Source: Propionibacteriaceae bacterium
GTDB lineage: Bacteria > Actinomycetota > Actinomycetes > Propionibacteriales > Propionibacteriaceae
Direction of reading: 5' to 3'
Length of the DNA: 6,177 nt
NCBI GenBank assembly: GCA_020438595.1
Contig: JAGQUI010000170.1
Span: 1 to 6,177 of the forward strand
Of this stretch, positions 1 to 5,475 are shown piece by piece. Under the pieces are notes generated by a model that saw only the letters and a program-made list of their open reading frames with translations, was not told the DNA's origin and searched no databases. Position numbers and translations under genes: made by a program. Every line of letters starts with the position of its first letter. Position 1 is the first letter of the stretch.

Positions 1-1
1 C

Positions 2-889
2 GGCGCCTTGGCCGCGGGCCTGCTGGGCGGCATCTCGGAGCCGTCCCTGTACGGCATCCACCTGCGCTACAAGCGGATCTACCCGCGCATGCTGATCGGC
101 TGCGCGACGGGTGGCCTGACGATCGGCATCCTCGGCTGGATCTTCACCCCGGTCACCACCGGTGCCTTCGCCTTCACCTCGTTGCTCACCATCCCGGTGT
201 TCGCCCCGATGTGGATCTACGTGATCTCGATCGCCGCCGCCTTCGTCGTGGCGATGATCCTTGTGATCGCCTCCGACTACCGCACGGCCGAGCAGAAGGC
301 CGAGTGGGAGGCCGAGCTCGCCCAGGCCGACATGGACCTGGCACTCGAGCGTGAGCGCAACGCCAAGGCAGCCGCGGCCCCGGCCGCCGCAGCCGCAGCG
401 GAGACGACCGGTGGTGGCGTGGCGACCATGGTCCGGACCGATGTGGTCGCCGCTCCCGTGGCCGGGAAGGTGATCGCCCTGGAGGACGTGAAGGACAAGG
501 TGTTCGCGTCCAAGGCGCTCGGCGAGGGGGTCGGCATCGAGCCGTCCGACGGGCACGTGGTCGCTCCGGTGACCGGTGTGCTCGTGACCGTCCCGGACTC
601 CGGACACGCCTTCGGCATCAAGACCGACGACGGGGTGGAGGTGCTGGTGCACGTGGGCATCGACACCGTCCAGCTGGGCGGCAGGTTCTTCTCCCTGGAC
701 GTGAAGCAGCACCAGCGCGTCGAGGCCGGTGACCTGCTGGCCAAGGTGGATCTCGACGGGGTCCGCTCCGAGGGCTACGACACCACCACCATCGTGGTCG
801 TGATCAACACCATGGCGCTGGCCTCGGTCGCGCCGCGGACGGTCGACGCGGTGGGGTCCGGTGACCCCATCATCGACGTGACCCCCTGA
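2..889 (+). CDS. PTS sugar permease, C-terminal part (end of EIIC plus full EIIA domain), 5' partial
   Basis: This is the 3' part of a membrane permease of the phosphoenolpyruvate sugar phosphotransferase system, glucose/beta-glucoside superfamily. The frame is open to the left edge, so the true start and any EIIB domain lie outside the window. The EIIC signature G-I-S-E-P-S-L-Y-G-I is at 29-58. Hydrophobic membrane segments follow (about 95-150 and 175-274), then a charged, probably helical stretch and an Ala-rich linker (about 362-403). The rest is a complete EIIA domain of the glucose type. His codon 605-607 (in D-S-G-H-A-F) and His codon 650-652 (in V-H-V-G-I-D-T-V) match the two active-site histidines, the second being the phosphorylated one. 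The substrate is not readable here. The LicT-type antiterminator directly downstream favours a beta-glucoside-like sugar, but sucrose, trehalose or amino-sugar permeases share this architecture. The family is certain; the sugar is open. Confidence 0.93.
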   Translation, partial: GALAAGLLGGISEPSLYGIHLRYKRIYPRMLIGCATGGLTIGILGWIFTPVTTGAFAFTSLLTIPVFAPMWIYVISIAAAFVVAMILVIASDYRTAEQKAEWEAELAQADMDLALERERNAKAAAAPAAAAAAETTGGGVATMVRTDVVAAPVAGKVIALEDVKDKVFASKALGEGVGIEPSDGHVVAPVTGVLVTVPDSGHAFGIKTDDGVEVLVHVGIDTVQLGGRFFSLDVKQHQRVEAGDLLAKVDLDGVRSEGYDTTTIVVVINTMALASVAPRTVDAVGSGDPIIDVTP

Positions 890-931
890 GAGGAGCACGG
901 TCCGTGACCGCTCCGCTACCGAAGCGGTGAC
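890..931 (+). promoter_or_regulatory. PTS-antiterminator junction with an 8-codon leader ORF and alternative hairpins
   Basis: A strong Shine-Dalgarno (AGGAG, 891-895) follows the permease stop. It is correctly spaced for a GTG at 904, not for the antiterminator ATG at 932. The GTG opens an 8-codon frame (M-T-A-P-L-P-K-R) ending in TGA at 928-930, one base before the ATG. ACCGCT (907-912) can pair with AGCGGT (923-928), or CCGCT (913-917) can pair with AGCGG (923-927). Both use the same 3' arm and would cover the weak ribosome site of the antiterminator. Translation of the small frame could open the site or let ribosomes re-initiate. The sequence elements are visible; the regulatory role is inference. 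Confidence 0.35.
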
Positions 932-1774
932 ATGGAGATCGCGCGCGTCTTCAACAACAACCTCGTCCTCGCCCTCGACGGTACGGGACGAGAGGTGATC
1001 CTGACCGGCCGGGGCCTGGGTTTCCAGGCCCGGCCGGGCCAGGTCGTCGACGAGGCCAGGGTCGTGCGCACGTTCGTCCCTTCGGACGGACGTGACCCGG
1101 ACCACCTCGCCCACCTGCTGTCCGGCATCCCGCCGGAGCACATCCAGCTGGTCGGCGACGCGCTCGCCGAGGTGGGGCTGGACGAGCTGGCCCGGAACCC
1201 CGCCCTCGTGATCGCACTGGCCGACCACGTCAGCTTCGCGCTGCGCCGGATGGCGATCGGGATGGACCTGGAGTACCCGTTGCTCGCCGAGGTGCAGCAC
1301 CTCTACGCCGAGGAGTACGCGCAGGCGCGGGGACTGCTCGCCGCGATCAACGCCCGCAGCGACGTCAGGCTGCCGGACGCCGAGGCGGTCGGGCTGGCGT
1401 TGCACCTGGTCAACGCGGGGTTCGCCACCGGGGACCTGTCCTACACGTACACGATGACCGGCGTCATCCAGCAGATGGTCGCGGTGATCGAGCAGTTCTA
1501 CGAGCAGCCGCTCGACCCGGGCAGCGTCAGCGTGGGCCGGTTCGTCACCCACCTGCGCTACCTGTTCGTGCGGATCCACCAGCACCGCCAGCTGCGCGAG
1601 GAGCACTCCGCGATCGGCACCGCGATCCGCCAGGCCTACCCGCAGGCGGCCGACTGCGCCCGCCGGCTCGACGAACTCCTCGAGCTGCGCCTCGGTTCCG
1701 CCCTCACCGAGGACGAGGTGTCCTACCTCGCCCTCCACATCGCCCGGGTCACCACCGACGACGACCCTTCTTGA
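932..1774 (+). CDS. BglG/LicT-family transcriptional antiterminator
   Basis: This is a 280-residue RNA-binding antiterminator of normal family length. In this family the N-terminal domain binds a RAT hairpin in the leader mRNA and prevents a terminator forming, while two PRD domains are phosphorylated by PTS proteins and set activity by sugar supply. The RNA-binding domain is at residues 1-57 (M-E-I-A-R-V-F-N-N-N-L-V-L-A-L, then T-G-R-G-L-G-F). PRD1 runs about 65-170 with His99 (A-D-H-V-S-F) and His158 (A-L-H-L-V-N-A). PRD2 runs about 173-278 with His207 (F-V-T-H-L-R-Y) and His269 (Y-L-A-L-H-I-A-R). All four regulatory histidines are therefore present. The ATG at 932 is the only start after an in-frame stop at 905-907, and it puts the family motif right at the N terminus. 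Its own Shine-Dalgarno is weak (GAAGCGG, 921-927). The gene follows the PTS permease after 42 bases, so they probably share an mRNA. No RAT sequence is visible; it would be expected upstream of the window. Confidence 0.95.
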   Translation: MEIARVFNNNLVLALDGTGREVILTGRGLGFQARPGQVVDEARVVRTFVPSDGRDPDHLAHLLSGIPPEHIQLVGDALAEVGLDELARNPALVIALADHVSFALRRMAIGMDLEYPLLAEVQHLYAEEYAQARGLLAAINARSDVRLPDAEAVGLALHLVNAGFATGDLSYTYTMTGVIQQMVAVIEQFYEQPLDPGSVSVGRFVTHLRYLFVRIHQHRQLREEHSAIGTAIRQAYPQAADCARRLDELLELRLGSALTEDEVSYLALHIARVTTDDDPS

Positions 1775-1787
1775 CGCTCCGCCGCCC

Positions 1788-1801
1788 CAGGCGAGGGCCT
1801 G
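1788..1801 (+). terminator. Short GC hairpin after the antiterminator gene, possible terminator
   Basis: CAGGC (1788-1792), loop GAGG, GCCTG (1797-1801) form a perfect 5-bp stem 13 bases past the antiterminator stop. There is no T tract, so this would be a U-less, actinobacterial-type terminator at best. It lies in the 105-base convergent gap where a terminator is expected. Confidence 0.3.
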
Positions 1802-1851
1802 TCGCGATCTGGCCGCGGATTGCGTCCCACCCGTCTCTCCCGCCACAGCCA

Positions 1852-1865
1852 GCCGCTCGCGCGGC
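1852..1865 (-). terminator. Short GC hairpin after the peroxidase gene, possible terminator
   Basis: GCCGC (1852-1856), loop TCGC, GCGGC (1861-1865) form a perfect 5-bp stem 14 bases beyond the peroxidase stop on the minus strand. There is no T tract. The stem is symmetric, so it could act in either direction in this convergent gap. Such stems are common by chance in very GC-rich DNA. Confidence 0.28.
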
Positions 1866-1879
1866 CGGATTGCGATACC

Positions 1880-2350
1880 TCAGGCGGCCAGCAGGGCCCG
1901 GACGTCGGCCTCGAGTTCCGCGGGCTCGACGGCGGGGGCGTAGCGTTGCACGACTTCGCCCCTGCGGTTGAGCAGGAACTTGGTGAAGTTCCACTCGATC
2001 GCGTTGCCGAGGACGGTGCGCAGCCAGGCGAACAGCGGGTGCGCGCCGGGTCCGTTCACGTCCACCTTGGCGAACATCGGGAAGGTGACCCCGTAGTTCA
2101 GCCGGCAGAAGTCGGCGATCTCCGCGTTGTCGTCGAACTCCTGGTTCGCGAACTGGTCGCACGGGAAGCCGAGGACGACCAGGCCCTCGTCGCGCAGGTC
2201 GGCGTAGAGCTTCTCCAGCCCGTCGAACTGCGGGGTGAAACCGCACTTGGATGCGGTGTTCACGACCAGCACCACCTTGCCGAGGTACTCGGCCAGGCGC
2301 TGGTCGGTGCCGGTGATCGTCCTCGCCTCGAAGCTGTCCAGACCCGTCAT
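1880..2350 (-). CDS. Glutathione peroxidase family protein (probably thioredoxin-dependent peroxidase)
   Basis: This 156-residue cytoplasmic peroxidase has the usual length for bacterial GPx-like proteins and should reduce hydrogen peroxide and organic hydroperoxides. The peroxidatic site N-T-A-S-K-C-G-F-T-P has Cys36, a cysteine rather than selenocysteine. G-F-P-C-D-Q-F-A-N-Q-E carries Gln70, and W-N-F-T-K-F-L supplies Trp120 and Asn121, completing the Cys-Gln-Trp-Asn catalytic tetrad. Cys82 (A-D-F-C-R-L) is placed like the resolving cysteine of yeast Gpx3-type enzymes, which recycle with thioredoxin. That fits an actinobacterium using mycothiol and thioredoxin instead of glutathione. I chose the ATG at 2350 because AGGA followed by GGGA precedes it at good spacing; a TTG at 2377 would add nine residues without family support. 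The gene is divergent from the 95-residue gene and convergent with the antiterminator. The family is certain; the electron donor is inferred. Confidence 0.95.
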   Translation of the reverse strand: MTGLDSFEARTITGTDQRLAEYLGKVVLVVNTASKCGFTPQFDGLEKLYADLRDEGLVVLGFPCDQFANQEFDDNAEIADFCRLNYGVTFPMFAKVDVNGPGAHPLFAWLRTVLGNAIEWNFTKFLLNRRGEVVQRYAPAVEPAELEADVRALLAA

Positions 2351-2430
2351 GTCGTCCCTTCCTCGTCGGTTGCTCAAGGACGCAGGGAGCCCCGGGTATT
2401 CCCCGCTACCCTGAGCTGGCGAGGAGAGCG

Positions 2431-2718
2431 ATGGCAGTGGACGATCCGGTCGGCCTCACACGTCCGCCGGGGTGGCCGGAGCTGCCCGACGGCGACGAGC
2501 TGGTGCTCTGGCGCGGCGACGACTACGGGGCGAACCAGTGCGGGCTCGCCTGGGGCGACAGCGTGGTGCTCGACGGGTCGGTGCTGCGGGTGATCGACCC
2601 GGCGACGGGGGCGGAGCGCGCGGCCTTCCGCTCGGCGACGCTCGGGATTGAACGGGTGGGTTCGAGCCTGGTCGGGACGGGCTTCACCGGGCTCGCCCGG
2701 CTGGACCTGCCGCGCTGA
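2431..2718 (+). CDS. Small conserved-looking protein of unknown function (95 aa)
   Basis: I do not recognise this protein. It has 95 residues, no signal peptide, no membrane segment and one cysteine (Cys37). The first half is acidic with a Pro-rich start (R-P-P-G-W-P-E-L-P-D-G-D-E). The second half alternates short hydrophobic runs with glycine turns (V-V-L-D-G-S-V-L-R-V-I-D-P-A-T-G, then G-S-S-L-V-G-T-G-F-T-G-L-A-R-L), which suggests a small beta-rich soluble fold. Support for its being real is the ATG at 2431 with GAGGAG (2421-2426) just upstream, normal GC-rich third positions and a sensible intergenic space. It is divergent from the peroxidase gene (80 bases between starts) and its last 35 bases overlap the 3' end of tetR on the other strand. 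It could be a stress-linked accessory protein, but only its position suggests that. Confidence 0.72.
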   Translation: MAVDDPVGLTRPPGWPELPDGDELVLWRGDDYGANQCGLAWGDSVVLDGSVLRVIDPATGAERAAFRSATLGIERVGSSLVGTGFTGLARLDLPR

Positions 2719-3454
2719 CGCCACCGTCGCGCGCGGGCGGGAGCCAGCCCTGCTCATGCAGGCGGGCGATGCCGTCCAGCAGCAGGTCGAGGGCGAACTC
2801 GAACTCGAACTGGTCGTCGCAGCCCTGGGCGACCACTGTGCCGTCGTCGTGGACGGCCACCCCCGCCACCGCCGCGACGTTCGGGAAGTGCTGCGCCAGG
2901 AGTTCGACGGACGCCGGGTCGGGCGCCGGCTGGTCGGCGTCCTCGAACAGGTCCTGGGTGAAGCCCCAGATCCGGCTGCCGAGGGCGTGCATGACGTGGT
3001 GGGTGAGCGGGTCGGAGAAGCCGGCCGCGCGGAAGCTGCCGATCAGGGCATCGGTGTAGGCCAGCACGACCGGCGTCCGGGTGGTGCGGGTCTCGAGGAC
3101 GCGGCGCAGCCACGGGTGCCGCAGCTGGACGCGCCGGGTCGCGAGGATGCGTCCGCGCACCGGGTCGCGCCAGGCTACGCCGCTACGGGTTCGGATGCCG
3201 TCCTCGCGTCGCGCCCCTGCGTCGTCGCCGCCCCGCTCTGCGAGCTCCCCGGCCACCCCGGCCAGCACCACGTCGACCATGCCGTCGAGCAGTTCGTCCT
3301 TGCCGGCGACGTGTTTGTAGAGGGCCATCGGCACCACCCCGAGCTCGGCGGCCAGCCGACGCATGCTCACCGCGTCCACTCCCTCTGCGTCGGCGAGCGC
3401 GACCGCGGCGAGCAGCACCCGCTCGCGGTTCAACCGCTGTCTCGGCTCTCCCAC
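2684..3454 (-). CDS. TetR-family transcriptional regulator with TetR-type C-terminal domain
   Basis: This is a 256-residue DNA-binding repressor. The helix-turn-helix domain lies at about residues 7-55: L-N-R-E-R-V-L-L-A-A-V-A-L-A, then the recognition region M-R-R-L-A-A-E-L-G-V-V-P-M-A-L-Y-K-H-V and G-K-D-E-L-L-D. The rest resembles the TetR_C ligand-binding domain, including the closing F-E-F-A-L-D-L-L-L-D-G-I-A-R-L. I chose the GTG at 3454 because GGAGG (3466-3462) sits 7 bases before it. A TTG at 3526 and an ATG at 3505 keep the frame open upstream but would translate through the two operator palindromes. The gene is divergent from the DUF4386 membrane-protein gene and most likely represses it and itself. 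About 35 bases at the 3' end overlap the convergent 95-residue gene. A short Gly/Ala/Arg tail (residues 242-256) follows the last recognisable helix. The ligand is unknown. Confidence 0.93.
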   Translation of the reverse strand: MGEPRQRLNRERVLLAAVALADAEGVDAVSMRRLAAELGVVPMALYKHVAGKDELLDGMVDVVLAGVAGELAERGGDDAGARREDGIRTRSGVAWRDPVRGRILATRRVQLRHPWLRRVLETRTTRTPVVLAYTDALIGSFRAAGFSDPLTHHVMHALGSRIWGFTQDLFEDADQPAPDPASVELLAQHFPNVAAVAGVAVHDDGTVVAQGCDDQFEFEFALDLLLDGIARLHEQGWLPPARDGGVSAAGPAGRAR

Positions 3455-3469
3455 GGGCACCCCTCCGGC

Positions 3470-3498
3470 TTGACGGTGTACGCCGTATACCCTAGCCT
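3470..3498 (+). promoter_or_regulatory. Sigma-70-type promoter of the DUF4386 gene
   Basis: TTGACG (3470-3475) and TAGCCT (3493-3498) are separated by exactly 17 bases, the ideal spacing for a housekeeping sigma factor. The start of transcription would be near 3505, giving an untranslated leader of about 33 bases before the ATG at 3538. The spacer is occupied by operator O1, so a bound TetR dimer would block polymerase. It was found by eye and not tested. Confidence 0.6.
3475..3491. promoter_or_regulatory. TetR operator O1 (17-bp near-perfect palindrome)
   Basis: GGTGTACGCCGTATACC is an odd-length palindrome centred on C3483 with 7 of 8 arm positions complementary; the G3478/T3488 pair breaks it. 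It fills the -35/-10 spacer of the DUF4386 promoter and touches the last -35 base. It also lies just upstream of the tetR ribosome-binding site, so it could mediate autoregulation. It matches O2 at 16 of 17 positions. Confidence 0.7.
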
Positions 3499-3507
3499 CC
3501 TCCATGA

Positions 3508-3524
3508 GGTGTACGCCGTACACC
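3508..3524. promoter_or_regulatory. TetR operator O2 (17-bp perfect palindrome)
   Basis: GGTGTACGCCGTACACC is a perfect odd palindrome centred on C3516. Its centre is 33 bp from that of O1, about three helical turns, so two dimers could bind the same face of the DNA. It lies just past the predicted start point of the DUF4386 transcript and upstream of that gene's ribosome site (GAGAGG, 3527-3532). Confidence 0.72.
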
Positions 3525-3537
3525 AAGAGAGGCCGTG

Positions 3538-4227
3538 ATGACCGCCACCCGACGCACCGCCCTGATCGCAGGGCTGCTCTACCTGCTCACCTTCGTGGCG
3601 TCGTTCGCCGCGCTGCCCCTGCTGGCCCCGGTGCTGGACGACCCCCTCTTCGTCGTGACGCCGGGGCCGGCGGGCGGCGTCCTCGCCGGGGGCCTGCTGG
3701 ACCTGGTCAACGCCGCCGCGTGCGTGGGCACGGCGGTGGTGCTGTACCCGGTGGTCCGGCGCTGGGGCCCGGCCGGCGCGCTGGGCTTCGTCGCCTCGCG
3801 GCTGCTCGAGGCCGCGATCATCGCGATCGGGGTGATCAGCCTGTTCGCCGTGGTCACGCTGCGCCTCGACGCGGCCGACCCGGAAGCGGAGCTGGTGGTC
3901 GCGCAGGCGCTGGTCGCGGTGCGGAACTGGACGTTCCTGCTCGGCCCGGGACTGATGCCGGGCATCAACGCGCTCCTGCTCGGCGTCCTGATGCTCCGCT
4001 CGGGCCTGGTGCCGCGGCTGATCCCGGTGCTCGGCCTGGTCGGCGCCCCGCTGCACCTGGCGTCCGTGCTGGCGACGGTGTTCGGCGTGAACGAGCAGCT
4101 CTCGGTGCCCTCGGCGATCGCAGTGGCACCGATCGTCCTCTGGGAGCTGTTCCTCGGGCTGTGGCTCTCCGTTCGGGGGTTCGTGGACGAGCCGGCCGCC
4201 CCGCAGCCCGCGCTGCAGCCACTCTGA
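3538..4227 (+). CDS. DUF4386-family integral membrane protein
   Basis: This 229-residue protein has about six hydrophobic membrane segments at roughly residues 8-30, 47-70, 80-108, 128-155, 160-182 and 192-212. Family-like motifs are A-S-R-L-L-E-A near residue 86, G-I-N-A-L-L-L-G-V-L-M-L-R-S-G-L-V-P-R at 142-160, and the closing E-L-F-L-G-L-W-L-S-V-R-G-F at 203-215. These match what I know of DUF4386 proteins, which have no established biochemical role. The ATG at 3538 is preferred over the adjacent GTG at 3535 because GAGAGG (3527-3532) is then 5 bases away. The gene is divergent from tetR and has a promoter carrying that regulator's predicted operators, so it is probably induced when TetR releases DNA. 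A role in export, membrane stress or tolerance of a small molecule would be guesswork from the TetR pairing. Confidence 0.88.
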   Translation: MTATRRTALIAGLLYLLTFVASFAALPLLAPVLDDPLFVVTPGPAGGVLAGGLLDLVNAAACVGTAVVLYPVVRRWGPAGALGFVASRLLEAAIIAIGVISLFAVVTLRLDAADPEAELVVAQALVAVRNWTFLLGPGLMPGINALLLGVLMLRSGLVPRLIPVLGLVGAPLHLASVLATVFGVNEQLSVPSAIAVAPIVLWELFLGLWLSVRGFVDEPAAPQPALQPL

Positions 4228-4311
4228 GGGCTTCTTGCCCAGTGGCCCCCGGCTTGAGTCCGGCCCCGGAATACCTACCGTGGAAGAACGTGCCCACGGG
4301 AGGAGAACACA
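4228..4311 (+). promoter_or_regulatory. Gap between DUF4386 gene and mscS: possible promoter and ribosome site
   Basis: The gap starts with a weak 4-bp stem-loop (GGGC, TTCTT, GCCC; 4228-4240), too short to call a terminator. TTGAGT (4254-4259) and TACCGT (4276-4281), 16 bases apart, are a plausible but imperfect promoter for mscS. AGGAG (4301-4305) lies 6 bases before the GTG start at 4312 and is a strong ribosome-binding site. Read-through from the DUF4386 promoter is also possible. Confidence 0.35.
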
Positions 4312-5472
4312 GTGGACCTCGACTGGCTCAGGATCGGCATCGCACTCGGCACGGCGGTGGTCGTCGCTCTGGTGGTGATCGCGGCGGTGACCCTGCTCAC
4401 CCGGGTGCTGCTGCGCCGCCACGAATGGCCCCGAGAACTCATCGACCACGTCCGGCGGCCGTTCCGGACGCTGCTGATCGTGATCGCGCTGTGGTTCGCC
4501 GCGCAGGTCTCCCTGCCCCAGGACGCGGACTGGTGGGACGCCGTGCACGAGGTCCTGGTCATCGCCGCACTGGTGTCGGGCGGTTGGTTCCTCGTCTCCC
4601 TGATCACGTTCGTGACCGGCCAGATGCTGGGCCGCTACCGGGTGGACGTGCCCGACAACGCGGAGGCCCGACGGATCCAGACGCAGGGCCTGATCCTGCA
4701 GCGGCTCGCGATCGCCGTGGTGGTGATCATGACCGTCGGCGCGATCCTGATGACGTTCCCGGCGGTGCGGGCGGTGGGCGCCAGCGTCCTCGCGTCCGCC
4801 GGCATCGCGTCGATCGTCGCCGGCCTCGCCGCGCAGTCCACGCTGGCGAACATGTTCGCCGGGATCCAGCTGGTGTTCAGCCGGGCGCTGCGGGTGGACG
4901 ACGTGGTCGTGGCCGGCGGCGAGTGGGGACGGGTCGGCGAGATCACGCTCAGCTACGTCGTGCTCAACGTGTGGGACCAGCGCCGCCTGATCCTGCCGTG
5001 CACCTACTTCACGACCCAGCCGTTCGAGAACTGGACCCGGCAGAACAGCGAGATCCTCGGTTCGGTCGAGCTCGACCTCGACTGGCGGGTGCCGGTCGAC
5101 GGGGTGCGCGACCACCTGAAGGCCGTGCTCGCCGACACCGACCTGTGGGACGGGCGCACGGCGGTCACGCAGGTCACCGACGCCACCGGCGGGCTGGTGC
5201 GGGTACGGGTGCTGGTCAGCGCGGCAGACTCGGGCAGGCTGTGGGACCTGCGCTGCCTGGTGCGCGAGCGCCTGGTCGCCCACGTCCAGCAGGCCACCCC
5301 GGAGGCGTTGCCGACCCAGCGCGTGCTGGTCGACCGCCGCGCGGAGAAGGCGGTGGCCGCACGCGAGGACGTCCGGCGGCGCGAAGGCCTGTTCAGCGGA
5401 TCGGCCGCAGCCGAGGAGCGGCACAGCGAGTTCACGCAGTCGCTGCCCGCCGTGCGGCCGGACGAGGGGTAG
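4312..5472 (+). CDS. MscS-family small-conductance mechanosensitive ion channel
   Basis: This 386-residue membrane channel would open under membrane tension and release solutes during hypo-osmotic shock. Hydrophobic segments lie at about residues 6-34, 50-67, 80-103 and 129-148. The pore helix TM3 spans about 153-190 (G-A-S-V-L-A-S-A-G-I-A-S-I-V-A-G-L-A-A-Q), with the small-residue packing typical of MscS. The beta domain follows: R-V-D-D-V-V-V, then G-E-W-G-R-V-G-E-I-T-L-S-Y-V-V, D-Q-R-R-L-I-L-P and P-F-E-N-W-T-R. A cytoplasmic alpha/beta domain runs to about 340, then a charged tail of about 45 residues. The four segments and the wording of the beta domain match the longer MscS subfamily found in actinobacteria and proteobacteria rather than the 3-helix E. 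coli protein. The GTG start is set by AGGAG at 4301-4305. It is convergent with the HdeD-type gene, 3 bases between stops. The ion preference cannot be told from sequence. Confidence 0.96.
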   Translation: MDLDWLRIGIALGTAVVVALVVIAAVTLLTRVLLRRHEWPRELIDHVRRPFRTLLIVIALWFAAQVSLPQDADWWDAVHEVLVIAALVSGGWFLVSLITFVTGQMLGRYRVDVPDNAEARRIQTQGLILQRLAIAVVVIMTVGAILMTFPAVRAVGASVLASAGIASIVAGLAAQSTLANMFAGIQLVFSRALRVDDVVVAGGEWGRVGEITLSYVVLNVWDQRRLILPCTYFTTQPFENWTRQNSEILGSVELDLDWRVPVDGVRDHLKAVLADTDLWDGRTAVTQVTDATGGLVRVRVLVSAADSGRLWDLRCLVRERLVAHVQQATPEALPTQRVLVDRRAEKAVAAREDVRRREGLFSGSAAAEERHSEFTQSLPAVRPDEG

Positions 5473-5475
5473 TCC

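Noticed and set aside
1816..1874. CGGATTGCG repeated at 1816-1824 and 1866-1874, exactly 50 bp apart
   Set aside because: Nine bases twice in a 105-base convergent gap is too short and too GC-biased to treat as an element; no third copy was seen.
1820..2593. A 257-codon plus-strand frame antisense to the peroxidase gene
   Set aside because: The peroxidase on the other strand has a complete catalytic tetrad. This frame has no motif and runs into the start of the 95-residue gene.
2648..3538. A 296-codon plus-strand frame antisense to tetR
   Set aside because: It is the shadow of a clear TetR gene, and its His/Val/Gly-rich product resembles no family.
4268..4293. GGAAT (4268-4272) as the -35 of a SigR/SigH-type promoter for mscS
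   Set aside because: No GTT lies 18 or 19 bases downstream; the bases there are TGC and GCC.
3430..5424. A 664-codon open frame on the minus strand covering the DUF4386 and mscS genes
   Set aside because: Its product is rich in His, Arg, Gln, Asp and Pro with no domain, as expected for the antisense of GC-rich genes. The plus-strand genes there have clear families, starts and ribosome sites.
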